Source: Roseimicrobium gellanilyticum (GTDB lineage Bacteria > Verrucomicrobiota > Verrucomicrobiia > Verrucomicrobiales > Verrucomicrobiaceae). From it: a stretch of DNA of 64,000 nucleotides. Location of the stretch: contig NZ_QNRR01000011.1 of NCBI RefSeq assembly GCF_003315205.1, positions 1 through 64,000 of the forward strand. The letters run 5' to 3'. Below are positions 11,337 through 20,458 of this stretch, one piece after another; within the stretch, counting starts at the first letter, position 1, and each line of letters starts with the position of its first letter. Under the pieces are notes generated by a model that was not told where the DNA came from, made no database searches, and saw only the letters and a list, made by a program, of their open reading frames with translations. Position numbers and translations under genes: made by a program.

Positions 11337-12740
11337 ATGTCAGATAGCGTCTTCCCAAAGAGACCCATGAATTTGCGCACTCTCGGAGAACCCCTCATGT
11401 GGGCGAAAGCCCTGTGGGAGCGGCGTACTACGATCCGCCTGTCACGCGAGCAACTGGAAGCCCAGCAGCTCCGCAAGTTTCGCCGCTTCGTCGCTTATGT
11501 GCAGAAGCGGTCGCCCTATTATCAGAAGATTATTCAGGAGCGGGGTATTGATCCCGCCACATGCGTGCCCACGGATTTCCCTGTGCTGACCAAGCGCGAT
11601 GTGATGGCGAACTTTGACGATATCGTCACCGACCGCCGCATCACCCGCGAGCGCGTGCTGGATTTCCTCGCCAAGTCGAAGGACCCCGGAGAGCTCTTCG
11701 AGGACGAATATCACGTACTGCACACCTCCGGCACTTCCGGCACCATGGGTGTGTACGTGTATTCTCGTGAAGGATGGATTAAAGGTGCGAGCAACATCAC
11801 GCGTGTGGCGCCGCCGCGACTGCGCCGGCGTTCCGCATTTGTCGCGGCCACGCGTGGCCACTTCGCCGGTGTGAGCCTCATGGTCACGGGGAACCGTGGC
11901 ACGAACCGCCTCTTCTACAATGTGCGTACCTATGACGTGGGCCGCCCCATGCCGGAGATCATCGCGGACCTGAACAAGTTCCAGCCGCATGCGCTCTCTG
12001 GCTATGCTGCCGTACTGAAGGTGCTGGGCGAAGCGCAGGAGAGAGGGGAACTGAAGATCAAACCCGAGCTGGTGGGCAATGGCGGCGAACCTCTCATGCC
12101 TGAGGTGAAGACCCTGTTGCAGCGCGCGTTCAAGGCACCCGTGTCCAATGCCTACGCCACCAGTGAGCTGCTCTATATGGGGCTCACGCTTCCGGACTCT
12201 GGCCCGGATGGCAGCATGCACCTCATGGAGGACAACCTCATCTTCGAACTGCATGACGACCACACCTGCGTGACGAATCTCTTCAATGAAGTGATGCCTC
12301 TCATCCGCTACCGATTGGATGACGTGCTGGTGCCGGACACGGAGAGCGAGAACAATCTGCCCTTCACCAAGATACGCGGCATCGTGGGTCGCGCTGAAGA
12401 CGCACTCGTCTTCACCAACAGTCAGGGCAAGGAAGATTTCATTCATCCCATTGTCATTGTAGAGCTGGTCATCCCCGGCCTGAATGCCTGGCAGGTGGTG
12501 CTGGAGAGCAAGACATCCTTCCGTTTCCGAGCCCGCTTCGAGCCTGGTCAAAGCGAGGCTGAGCAGCAGGCCACCAAGGAACGCATCATGCAAACCGTGG
12601 GTGCCCTGCTTGCCGAGAAGGACATGGGCAATGTGAAGTTCACCATTGAGCCGGTGGAAGAGATGGAGATCGACAAGCACTCCGGGAAATTCCGTCTCGT
12701 AGTGCGCGACCCTGCGCTGAAGCCGCCAGTGAGAGCGTGA
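11337..12740 (+). CDS. Phenylacetate-CoA ligase / CapK-like adenylate-forming enzyme
   Basis: The 467-residue protein has the AMP-binding P-loop HTSGTSGTMG near residue 127, the acceptor region NAYATSELLYMG, the RYRLDDVL segment and the hinge GRAEDALVF, in the order seen in PaaK/CapK-type ligases. These enzymes activate an aryl or acyl carboxylate as an adenylate and usually pass it to CoA. The start at 11337 (MSDSVFPKRPMNL) was preferred to an upstream in-frame ATG at 11265; ATG 11367 is also possible. No phenylacetate catabolic genes are next to it, so the substrate is unknown. It lies alone between the broken gene and a convergent barrel-protein gene. Confidence 0.85.
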   Translation: MSDSVFPKRPMNLRTLGEPLMWAKALWERRTTIRLSREQLEAQQLRKFRRFVAYVQKRSPYYQKIIQERGIDPATCVPTDFPVLTKRDVMANFDDIVTDRRITRERVLDFLAKSKDPGELFEDEYHVLHTSGTSGTMGVYVYSREGWIKGASNITRVAPPRLRRRSAFVAATRGHFAGVSLMVTGNRGTNRLFYNVRTYDVGRPMPEIIADLNKFQPHALSGYAAVLKVLGEAQERGELKIKPELVGNGGEPLMPEVKTLLQRAFKAPVSNAYATSELLYMGLTLPDSGPDGSMHLMEDNLIFELHDDHTCVTNLFNEVMPLIRYRLDDVLVPDTESENNLPFTKIRGIVGRAEDALVFTNSQGKEDFIHPIVIVELVIPGLNAWQVVLESKTSFRFRARFEPGQSEAEQQATKERIMQTVGALLAEKDMGNVKFTIEPVEEMEIDKHSGKFRLVVRDPALKPPVRA

Positions 12741-13036
12741 TCACCAACAGGCGACTCGATAGGCAATTCCATCTGGAACGCCAGAAGCCCCGAGTGTTGA
12801 CTCGAAAAGATTGGGAGTACGGAGACCTGTGATCGTTTCCGCTTCGATACGAAGGTACTCCTTTCAGGATTTGCGTGAGAGAAAAGCGCTGCGCCTTGGA
12901 AGTCTGGCAGTCGCAGCCTCCTGCAGCGGAATGGCGAGCTTGAAGAGCAAATGCGATGCAAGCTTCACCAGCCAAGTCTGTGAATGTACGTCCACCATCG
13001 CTAGCTGGGTGGTGCCCGGGCAGAGCCACACGCAAT
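12741..13036. other. Intergenic, no gene recognised
   Basis: This stretch separates convergent genes (ligase on plus, barrel protein on minus). Short open frames exist on both strands but show no family features and end in or near the terminator. I see no promoter or repeat of note. Confidence 0.5.
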
Positions 13037-13064
13037 AAAAAAGGAGCGGCCCGAAGGCCGCTCC
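13037..13064 (-). terminator. Rho-independent terminator for the outer-membrane protein gene
   Basis: On the minus strand a 9-bp stem, GGAGCGGCC paired with GGCCGCTCC (13043-13051 and 13056-13064), closes with a TTCG tetraloop and is followed by six T (complement of 13037-13042). Confidence 0.93.
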
Positions 13065-13101
13065 CACTGCAATTCAATCTACTCTTAACTTAACCGACTG
13101 A

Positions 13102-13764
13102 TTAGAAGCGGATGGTCAGGCCACCTTCAAGGATGTGGCCGATGGAGTCGTCATATCCGGCAACTGCATCCTGACCGTAGAGGAAGCGATAGCCGATGTT
13201 GAGGCTGGCAGCTTCGGTCACACGGAAGGTCACACCGGCCTTGGCTTGGGCTGCGAAGTTCCAGTCGCTGTCGGATTCGCCGCTGAAGAAGGCATCGCCG
13301 CCGACGCTTTCCACCTCAGCTTCGCTCCAGATCACGCCCAGGCCACCACCGACGTAGATGCCGACAACATCGGTCACATCAACCGTGTAGAGCACGTTTG
13401 CAAAGATGGGGACCTGACGGAACTCACCGTCCACATCGAAGTTGCCAAGCCCCGGGACATGGACTTCGGCGTCTTCAACTCCAAGGTAACCGGATTCCAA
13501 TTCCACTGACAGGCCATTGCCAAAGGCATAGCCGACCGCACCGAGGATGGAGTAGCCGGTGTCAAAGTCGAGGTCGACACCGAAAGCGCTGGCGTCGTCG
13601 AGCCAGAGAGCGCCACCGGCGAGGGACAGGTAGGGGCCGCCGACAGGTGCGGAAGCAGGAGTCGGAGCGACAACGCCCTTGCTGGAGGTGTAGGTGCCAG
13701 CCTGGCTGGTCGCCACCATGGCGAGACCAAGCAGAGCGAGGAAGCTATTACGAAGAAGTTTCAT
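13102..13764 (-). CDS. Outer-membrane beta-barrel protein (porin/opacity type)
   Basis: The 220-residue protein begins MKLLRNSFLALLGLAMVATSQA, a clear Sec signal peptide, and then shows alternating beta-strand patterns (VGYAFGNGLSVELESGYLG, IYVGGGLGVIWSE, AQAKAGVTFRVTEAASLNIGYRF). It ends in TIRF; a C-terminal Phe is the usual recognition signal for outer-membrane barrel assembly. The size fits an 8-stranded barrel of the OmpA/Opa/OmpW type. Its role is unknown. It has its own terminator and an inverted repeat in its leader, suggesting a well-expressed single-gene unit. Confidence 0.85.
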   Translation of the reverse strand: MKLLRNSFLALLGLAMVATSQAGTYTSSKGVVAPTPASAPVGGPYLSLAGGALWLDDASAFGVDLDFDTGYSILGAVGYAFGNGLSVELESGYLGVEDAEVHVPGLGNFDVDGEFRQVPIFANVLYTVDVTDVVGIYVGGGLGVIWSEAEVESVGGDAFFSGESDSDWNFAAQAKAGVTFRVTEAASLNIGYRFLYGQDAVAGYDDSIGHILEGGLTIRF

Positions 13765-13795
13765 GCGATTGTGTCTTGGTTTGTCGGTGAGGGTG

Positions 13796-13820
13796 AATCA
13801 TGCCCTTGGAGGGCATGATT
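13796..13820. repeat. Perfect 10-bp inverted repeat in the barrel-protein leader
   Basis: AATCATGCCC at 13796-13805 pairs with GGGCATGATT at 13811-13820 around a five-base spacer. It lies 32-56 bases upstream of the outer-membrane protein start and could be a leader hairpin or an operator. Confidence 0.6.
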
Positions 13821-13915
13821 CCTTCTGCCCTATACGTCAGAAGTTGCCAATCGCATGCACTTTTTTCAGACGGCAACCAATTATTTTTCGAAGTGCCCCA
13901 ATCCATATTTCTCCA

Positions 13916-13935
13916 CTCCATGATTAATCATGGAG
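13916..13935. repeat. 20-bp perfect palindrome over the sulfatase stop codon
   Basis: CTCCATGATTAATCATGGAG reads identically on both strands. It overlaps the TAA of the sulfatase gene (13924-13926 on minus) and lies about 150 bases upstream of the outer-membrane protein gene. With no spacer it suits a protein-binding site better than an RNA hairpin. Confidence 0.6.
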
Positions 13936-15369
13936 CTCTCCTGGCTCGAACCAGCCTCGCTTGCGGGTTTCTTTGAGCACGGGATCGTTCACGCGCTTCA
14001 TCCAGGCTTCCATCTTCCCATCCAGGTCACTCACGACCTTTTGGATCTTTTGTCCCTTGTCCTTGCGTCCTGCTCCGCCAAGCAGATTCTTCGTCTCTCC
14101 TGGATCGTCTTTTAGATTGTAGAGCTCATCCATGAGATTTGCGTGGAAATGCCGGACATACTTCCACTCTTCGGTCCGGATCATGCGCATGTAAGCCAGG
14201 CCGCTGTTATGCAAATCATACTGGCCAAACCAGTCACCACGCCACGAGACAGCTTCTCCACGCAGCAGGGGCGCGAAATTCTCCCCCTCCACCTTCCATC
14301 CAGCGGGAGGCGTCACCCCCGCCATGCCGAGCAGGCTGGGATAGTTATCCAGATTGAGCACCTGCTGCGGGATCACCGCACCTGCCTTCGTGACTCCCGG
14401 CCAGCGCACCAGCAACGGGATGCGCAGGGAGGTATCCCACATGTTGGGCCGCTTGGGACCACCCACACCGCCGGCCACCCACATGCCGTTTCCCTTCGTG
14501 TGGATACCATGGTGTCCTATGTTGTATCCGTGATCGCTGGTGAACTGGATGATCGTCTTGTCCCAGAGTCCTTCTTTCTCAAGCCAGGCAAAGAGGCGCC
14601 CGAGATTCCGATCCACACTGTGGATCGCCGCATAGTATTCACGGGTCCAGTTCTTGATCTGCTGTGCATCCGCGCCCTTCGGCAAGGGCACCGTGGGATC
14701 AAGATTGGCGAAGAGCTTGCTGTCCTCTTCCGGCACAGGCGCATAAGCGGTGTGTGGCTCGCGGAAGTGCAGGCTCAAGGCAAAGGCCTTTGCTTTGTTA
14801 TCCCCGAGCCAGCGGATGGCTTCATCGGTAAGCAGATCGGCTCCATATCCCTTCACCTCCTTCGGACCATCGGGAAAATCATAGGTGGGGTTCATGGGTG
14901 AGGTGCCGCCACCCAGGAAGCCATAGAAGTGACCGAAGCCCTGCGCTGTGGGATGCGACTCGGGCTTTTCCCCGAGGTGCCACTTTCCGATCAAGGCCGT
15001 GGCGTAACCCGCCTGCTGTAGCACCTTGGACCAGGTGACAGCATCCTTCCCAAGGCCCAGTCCGGCTTTGGCCTCATTGGGCGCAATCCAATCCGTGACC
15101 CCCAGTTGAGCTCCATACTTGCCCGTCAGAAACGTCACCCGGCTCGGTGAGCACACTGGTGTAACCGTGAAAGCGTTCTCGAAGCGCACGCCCTCCTTTG
15201 CGAGACGATCCATGTTCGGCGTGATGCTCTCCTTGTTCCCGTAGCAGCCGAGGGTCCACGAGGCCTGGTCATCCGTGACAATGGAGATGATGTTCAGGCG
15301 CGAGGCATCGGCTGCAGCGAGCACAGACGGCAGAAGCAGGCTGACCAGTAGGAGGAAGATGCGGGACAT
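13924..15369 (-). CDS. Secreted sulfatase (arylsulfatase family)
   Basis: The 481-residue protein starts MSRIFLLLVSLLLPSVLAAADA, a signal peptide, so the start at 15369 was chosen over a longer in-frame extension to 15936. It has the N-terminal metal-binding region (IVTDDQASW) and the sulfatase signature CSPSR near residue 73, whose Cys is converted to formylglycine. Also present are GKWHLGEKPESH, FTSDHGYNIGHHG and a C-terminal subdomain with EWKYVRHF and ELYNLKDDPGE. Such enzymes strip sulfate esters from polysaccharides and abound in Verrucomicrobiota. No anaerobic maturase or other polysaccharide gene is next to it. It is divergent from the AsmA-like gene. Confidence 0.95.
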   Translation of the reverse strand: MSRIFLLLVSLLLPSVLAAADASRLNIISIVTDDQASWTLGCYGNKESITPNMDRLAKEGVRFENAFTVTPVCSPSRVTFLTGKYGAQLGVTDWIAPNEAKAGLGLGKDAVTWSKVLQQAGYATALIGKWHLGEKPESHPTAQGFGHFYGFLGGGTSPMNPTYDFPDGPKEVKGYGADLLTDEAIRWLGDNKAKAFALSLHFREPHTAYAPVPEEDSKLFANLDPTVPLPKGADAQQIKNWTREYYAAIHSVDRNLGRLFAWLEKEGLWDKTIIQFTSDHGYNIGHHGIHTKGNGMWVAGGVGGPKRPNMWDTSLRIPLLVRWPGVTKAGAVIPQQVLNLDNYPSLLGMAGVTPPAGWKVEGENFAPLLRGEAVSWRGDWFGQYDLHNSGLAYMRMIRTEEWKYVRHFHANLMDELYNLKDDPGETKNLLGGAGRKDKGQKIQKVVSDLDGKMEAWMKRVNDPVLKETRKRGWFEPGELHD

Positions 15370-15487
15370 GCCGCTCACAACGCCCCCTTGCGACGATATG
15401 TTGCACGCATGTGAAGCGAAGTGGGGACACGATAGCGGACGTTTGCGCATGCAGCCCTTGCGTGTGCGATTAGACTGGAGCACCTCC

Positions 15488-18400
15488 ATGACTGAACCTG
15501 CCCAGCAGCAGCAGCAGCAATCCAGACCCAAGCGGCCGCTCTGGAGGCGTCTGCTCCGATGGATGATTCTGGCTGGTCTGACGCTGGTGTTCCTTGTTCT
15601 GCTGGTGCTCGGAGGCGGGCTGTGGTACGCGAGCCACAATCGTGTGCGGATCGCCAACCGCGCTCTGGAAACCGTGGGACCGTTCCGCGGCCGCCTTGAG
15701 GCCGTGGAACTCGATCGACTGGGCAACTTCGACGTGCGTGGACTGGAGCTTGTGAACAAAGCTTCCGGCAAAACCGTCGTGCGGCTGCCGAAGATCAGCG
15801 GGAAATTCGAGTGGGGTGCCCTGCGCTCGAATGCCGTCGAGTCCCTCGTGCTTGAGAATGCGGAAATCCATCTCGATGAGATGGCACTCAAGTCCTTCAT
15901 GCCGGCAAAGGATGCAGCGAACGCCACAGGATCCACTGAAGGAGCGAAGGGATTCGCAGGGCTGCGTATCGATCACCTGCAACTGAAGGACGCGAAGGTC
16001 AGCTTCACCGACAAGGACGGGACACGCCATGAAGTGGAGATGGACTACCTCGCGAACAAGCTGCAAGTGGACGCCCAGGGCCTGCTCAACAGTGGCGAGC
16101 AGCAACTGACCATCTCCCACGAAGACCTCGACGTGGAACATGCCCCCTACGGCGTGCGTTTGCTGGAGGCAAAGGGACGCATTAAGAACGGCGTGGTGGA
16201 TCTGGATGAGGTGAATGTGCAACAGCCAGTGCTTCATGCCACACCCCAAATGCTGGGCGAGTTTGGCATGGATGCCCGCACCGGATCCGCGGCACCCACC
16301 ACGCTGCCAACCAACGGACCGATGGCACTCGCAACTCCCGGGCTCATTCGCGGCATCCGTGTTGGAAAATTGGCCGTCAAGGATCTCTCCGTGAGTGCCC
16401 ATGGCTTCGCTCCCGGAAACAGCACGGGAATCGTGATCCCGGATGCCGGCATCGTGATCCCACGCTATGAGGCTGACGACCTGGCATGGAACCCGGGCGA
16501 CCAACTCCAGGCTGGTGCGCAGCGGCTGCTGTTCCAGGATCTAAGCATTGTCTCGGAGACAGATGACGGGGCGCTGAGGATTCGGGAATTGAGCGTGGCG
16601 CTGAATCCCAAGGAAGATGGTCAGCCCTGGACCATCCGCTACCTCCGTGTGAATGACCCAACCATCTATTGGACCCGTGGACTTCACCAAGAACTACAGG
16701 AAAAGGCAGTGGAGTTTGGCCTGGGAACGAAGTCTGCCGCAGTTGAGGGTGATGCTCCTGCTGACTCCTCGTCTGCAGTCCCCGGCAATGCAGAAGCCAG
16801 CGCAAGCACGGTGCGCATCATGAAGGCCGGCATCACAGGGGCCACGGTGAAAATCTCAGATCTGGAGCTCATGCCTTTTGATCTGTCTGCCAAGGCCGGG
16901 CTGATGCTCACGGAGATTGAATTTGGAGCACAGGGTTGGAAGTCGCAAAGCTTCCAATCGCTGGAGGTGACGGAGGGCAGGCTGCAGTTTCCCACGAAGA
17001 AGGGCGAGCAGGCTTACATGCCCTTCTTCGAGCTTCCTGCCGGAGAGCTGGTGATGAAACCGGATGAGTGGAATGCCAACCGGAAAGTCGCCCGTCTTTT
17101 GCTGGAGAAGCCTGTGGTGCGGCTCCGTGAGGGCAACACTCCCTGGATCGCTCATCAATATACGCTGGAGGGTCCGCCTTACCCGGTGCCCACACCATCC
17201 ACTGCGAAGGCGGAAACCTCAAAACCACCTCCACCATCTCCCGTGGAGGAACAGCCTCTCGTGGGACCGCCACGACCGATCGAGCAACCGTGGTGGAAGC
17301 GGCTTCACTACGGCCAGCTCGCTGTGAAGGACGGGTTCGCGGATCTGGTACTCTTCCTGCCACGACCGGTGGATATGCAGGCGAAGGTGAACATCACCAC
17401 CGAGCGGACCACGACTGGCGGCAGCCGGCACCATGTGCGCATCGAGGACTTCGCGGGAAAGCTGCCCACGCTCTCCAAGCTGCCCTTCCCCGTGCTTCAG
17501 GCAGGCGTGCTGGAGGGATCCGTGCTCCTGCCGGAAATGTGGAGCCAGCGACGCATTGAAGAACTGAAACTCACCGGGGCGAACATCGAGGTGGGTGAGG
17601 CTCTGATGAAACTTTTCGAACCGGAGAAGAAGCCGAAACCCAACGAGAACACCGGTGCAACCGCGGACACACCTTCGGAAGTTTCAATCACCACCACGCA
17701 CGGGGAACCATGGCGTGTGGGCCATCTTCAGGTGGCAGACAGTTCTGTCTCGTTGCAGCACATCGTCCCGGGATCGGAGTCCGTTCACTTTGGGCTCGCC
17801 TTCGAAGTGAACGAATCGCCGCTATTGATGGAGGACATTCTGAAGGACTCCACGCCGCAACGCGTCGAGCTGGCAAACATCCGCATCCCTTCAGTGCAGG
17901 ATCCCTCACGCTCCGTGGCCGAGCTGGAGAAGATTGCCATCTCCCTCAGCTTGCAGGGGCTTGCTCGCAAGGAGGTCGACCACATCGAGATTGTGAGCCC
18001 CACGCTCTATGTGGGCGAGGATCTTTTCTGGTATGTGGACTACTATCGCAAGTACATGGCAGCGGGCGCCCGCCCTTCGCCAGACAGCCCCCAAATAGTC
18101 GCTGCCAGTGACGATTTCGAATTCGAGGTCTCCAGCGCTGTCATCGAGAGTGAACCGCCCCTGAGCGAGGCCGCATGGAGCATCAAGCGACTACAGGTGC
18201 ATGATGGAAAATTGGTGATCGCCCCGAAGGGCAAGCCGCTTTTCAAGACTCCCTTCCCCTTCAGCGTAGATACCGAAGTGACGCGAGGCACGCTGCAAGC
18301 CGACCTCGCCATTCCGCCAGACACCTACCCCATCCCACAGATCAATCTCAAACTCGTGGGCATGCGCGGTAATGTGCAGTTCAACCTGCCCTTCAAGCAG

Positions 18401-19015
18401 AAGGACAACAACCTCACGGAAACCTTCGAGGTGGACAGCATCCAGTACGAGGACTTCAAGACGGGAAAGGCCTTCCTCACTGTGACCTATGACAAGGCGG
18501 GTATCTACGCGAAATTCGGCGCCGAGGCATACGAGGGCTATCTCAACGGTGAAGCGAATGTCTACCTCAGCGACAGCTACCACTGGGACGGTTGGATCAC
18601 TGGCAAGGATGTGCAGACCAAGTACCTCGCGGAGATCATGACGCCGACCTACTTCTACATGGAAGGAAAGGTGGAAACCTCGCTGGTGGCCCAGGGAAGC
18701 ATGATGGAGCTCTACCAGGGAGACGCGTCCTTCAAGAACCTGACTCCCGGCAAGATCAGCATCAAAGCCCTGGATGATGTGATCAAGGACCTGCCCAAGG
18801 TGTGGGATCCCCTGAGGCAGCAGATCACCAAGATAGGACTGGAAACCATGCGTGACTTCGCCTATGACCGGGCGGAAATGAAGGCGCGCTTCTACGGACG
18901 CGAAGGTAATGGGTACTTCCGGTTTGTGGGCCCCCAAGGGTCACGCAACTTCGACATCAACGTATACGACCACCGATGGACCGACGACAAGGAGGCCAAG
19001 ACAACGTCCCCATGA
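15488..19015 (+). CDS. AsmA/YdbH-like inner-membrane-anchored envelope lipid-transport protein
   Basis: The 1,175-residue protein has a short cytosolic N-terminus (MTEPAQQQQQQSRPKRPLWR), one membrane helix at about residues 24-47 and a very long periplasmic part with the repeating beta pattern of AsmA-like bridges (VRIANRALETVGPFRGRLEAVEL at the start, NAEIHLDEM, GANIEVGEALM). A GGAG Shine-Dalgarno lies 8 bases before ATG 15488. The next gene overlaps its stop (ATGA) and encodes a YnbE/YdbL-like lipoprotein, the same gene order as E. coli ydbH-ynbE-ydbL. In E. coli YdbH and YnbE bridge the two membranes for phospholipid balance. The protein is longer than E. coli YdbH (about 880 residues), and identification rests mainly on architecture and neighbourhood. 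Confidence 0.75.
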   Translation: MTEPAQQQQQQSRPKRPLWRRLLRWMILAGLTLVFLVLLVLGGGLWYASHNRVRIANRALETVGPFRGRLEAVELDRLGNFDVRGLELVNKASGKTVVRLPKISGKFEWGALRSNAVESLVLENAEIHLDEMALKSFMPAKDAANATGSTEGAKGFAGLRIDHLQLKDAKVSFTDKDGTRHEVEMDYLANKLQVDAQGLLNSGEQQLTISHEDLDVEHAPYGVRLLEAKGRIKNGVVDLDEVNVQQPVLHATPQMLGEFGMDARTGSAAPTTLPTNGPMALATPGLIRGIRVGKLAVKDLSVSAHGFAPGNSTGIVIPDAGIVIPRYEADDLAWNPGDQLQAGAQRLLFQDLSIVSETDDGALRIRELSVALNPKEDGQPWTIRYLRVNDPTIYWTRGLHQELQEKAVEFGLGTKSAAVEGDAPADSSSAVPGNAEASASTVRIMKAGITGATVKISDLELMPFDLSAKAGLMLTEIEFGAQGWKSQSFQSLEVTEGRLQFPTKKGEQAYMPFFELPAGELVMKPDEWNANRKVARLLLEKPVVRLREGNTPWIAHQYTLEGPPYPVPTPSTAKAETSKPPPPSPVEEQPLVGPPRPIEQPWWKRLHYGQLAVKDGFADLVLFLPRPVDMQAKVNITTERTTTGGSRHHVRIEDFAGKLPTLSKLPFPVLQAGVLEGSVLLPEMWSQRRIEELKLTGANIEVGEALMKLFEPEKKPKPNENTGATADTPSEVSITTTHGEPWRVGHLQVADSSVSLQHIVPGSESVHFGLAFEVNESPLLMEDILKDSTPQRVELANIRIPSVQDPSRSVAELEKIAISLSLQGLARKEVDHIEIVSPTLYVGEDLFWYVDYYRKYMAAGARPSPDSPQIVAASDDFEFEVSSAVIESEPPLSEAAWSIKRLQVHDGKLVIAPKGKPLFKTPFPFSVDTEVTRGTLQADLAIPPDTYPIPQINLKLVGMRGNVQFNLPFKQKDNNLTETFEVDSIQYEDFKTGKAFLTVTYDKAGIYAKFGAEAYEGYLNGEANVYLSDSYHWDGWITGKDVQTKYLAEIMTPTYFYMEGKVETSLVAQGSMMELYQGDASFKNLTPGKISIKALDDVIKDLPKVWDPLRQQITKIGLETMRDFAYDRAEMKARFYGREGNGYFRFVGPQGSRNFDINVYDHRWTDDKEAKTTSP

Positions 19016-19626
19016 CCCAGGATGCCTTGACGCCAATCCCCCGGAAAGTCTCGCAAGCCATGCTGGCGTTTCTGCTTCTGGGCCTCTCCTCTTGCAAGTC
19101 GTTCAAGGTGGACCTTCAATCACCGGAACCCATCAAGGTGGATGTGAACATGCGCCTGGATGTCTACCAGTACAAAGGTGACGAGCCTGAGAAGCCCAAC
19201 GAAGAGCAAGCACGCTACGATGAGGCGCAGACCCGCATCCGCAATCGCCTCGCAGAAATCCAGACCTTCAAAAACAACGGCCTGGTGGGCGAAGACCATC
19301 GCGGACTGCTTTTCCTTCGCGAAAAACCCGCCGGGGAATGGGGAGACCGTGTGGAGAAGGAGGTCAATGAGGAGAACGAAGACCGCAACCTCATGATTCG
19401 CCACGAAGCCAAGGCCAGCAATCGTGCCATGCATGAAGTGCAGGAGGAATTCTGGAAGCAACGCACGAATCGAGCCTTCCATGGCGAGTGGATCGAAGTT
19501 GCCGGAGACAAACCAAACACCTTCAAATGGGTGCAGTCCGACGGCCCACGCGAGAAACCCACGGCAGATGCCACCGGCGGCAACAAGCCAGCCGCCGGCA
19601 CCACGCAGTCCGCTCCCGGGAGCTGA
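19012..19626 (+). CDS. Lipoprotein that fuses YnbE-like and YdbL-like (DUF1318) parts
   Basis: The 204-residue product has a lipobox LGLSSC near residues 25-30 of a hydrophobic N-terminus. Right after it comes LQSPEPIKVDVNMRLDV, matching the YnbE pattern of a short lipoprotein with P-I-x-V/I-N-x-N-x-K/R-x-D. Residues about 65-185 match the YdbL pattern in order: IRNRLAEIQTFKNNGLVGED, a Gly/Leu segment, VEKEVNEENEDRNLM, IRHEAKASNRAMHEV, then GEWIEV and FKWVQ. The C-terminus is Thr/Ala/Gly-rich. In E. coli YnbE and YdbL are separate proteins encoded after ydbH. Start and previous stop overlap as ATGA, implying translational coupling with the AsmA-like gene. Confidence 0.75.
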   Translation: MTQDALTPIPRKVSQAMLAFLLLGLSSCKSFKVDLQSPEPIKVDVNMRLDVYQYKGDEPEKPNEEQARYDEAQTRIRNRLAEIQTFKNNGLVGEDHRGLLFLREKPAGEWGDRVEKEVNEENEDRNLMIRHEAKASNRAMHEVQEEFWKQRTNRAFHGEWIEVAGDKPNTFKWVQSDGPREKPTADATGGNKPAAGTTQSAPGS

Positions 19627-19630
19627 GTTC

Positions 19631-20440
19631 CTACCTCAGTGGCAGAGGATTCGCGTCCACGGGCGGAGACTTTTCGCCGATGTAGACGGGCTCGCCCAGC
19701 ATCTTGGGCTCGGTCTTGAGGAACTCGACATCGAGTACCGCCATCACGCGGGCGATGGTCTCGCGGGCATATTGTTTCCACATGATGGCGCCAGTGGCAT
19801 CCGTGGCATTGAAGGCGACACACTCGGACAAGCCGTTGCGGTGGGCGATGTAGATGGCCCGCTCGTTGTGATACTTCTGGGAGATAATGGTGAACTCTTT
19901 CTGGCCAAATACCTTCCGGGCACGAATGACACTATCGAGAGTGCGAAAGCCCGCATAGTCACAGTAGATCTTCGTGGCTGGCACGCCGAGGGCGATGAGC
20001 GCCGCCTTCATCTCACTGGGCTCGTCATAACCATTGCGGGAGTTGTCTCCGCTGACAATGAGGTAGCGAACTTTCTGCTCCTTATAGAGGTTTGCGGCTG
20101 CCAGCATGCGAGCCTTGAAGAACTGATTGCTGCGACCATCCGTCTTCGGCACGGTACCGAGGACCAGGCCGCACTCCCTGCTCGGTATGTCGGCAATATT
20201 GTCATACACCTTGCCCCGCGCCATGCCCCATACCGCAAAGTAGAAGGCGGTGATGGCAATGGCCAGGTGGGTCCCCAGCACCATGATGCGCACCAGCCAG
20301 CGTTTCAGGAATTTGTCGAACCAGACCATCTCGCCATGGATCCACTCCCCGAGGGAACGCCGCTCTGGCCTCGCTCCGGTAATAGACGCCGCCACGCCAA
20401 ATTTCGCGCGACCACCTTGGACCTTGGAATCTTGACGCAT
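19631..20440 (-). CDS. SanA/DUF218-family inner-membrane protein
   Basis: The protein has one membrane helix (RIMVLGTHLAIAITAFYFAVWG) and then a DUF218 fold: VLGTVPKTDGRSN, FFKARMLAAANLY, RYLIVSGDNSRNGYDEPSEM, DYAGFRTLDSVIRA, TIISQKYHNERAIYIA. This order matches SanA, a factor linked to envelope barrier function and vancomycin exclusion in enterobacteria. The full frame gives 269 residues; a start at 20329 (MVWFDKFLKRW, 232 residues) is a fair alternative that would leave a normal divergent promoter with dtd. It is convergent with the lipoprotein gene at 19626. Confidence 0.85.
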   Translation of the reverse strand: MRQDSKVQGGRAKFGVAASITGARPERRSLGEWIHGEMVWFDKFLKRWLVRIMVLGTHLAIAITAFYFAVWGMARGKVYDNIADIPSRECGLVLGTVPKTDGRSNQFFKARMLAAANLYKEQKVRYLIVSGDNSRNGYDEPSEMKAALIALGVPATKIYCDYAGFRTLDSVIRARKVFGQKEFTIISQKYHNERAIYIAHRNGLSECVAFNATDATGAIMWKQYARETIARVMAVLDVEFLKTEPKMLGEPVYIGEKSPPVDANPLPLR

Positions 20441-20458
20441 GCGCTAGCATCCTGCTCC

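Noticed and set aside
12640-13077. Minus-strand frames running into the barrel-protein terminator
   Set aside because: They overlap the ligase gene and the terminator stem and show Cys/Ser/Arg-rich random composition.
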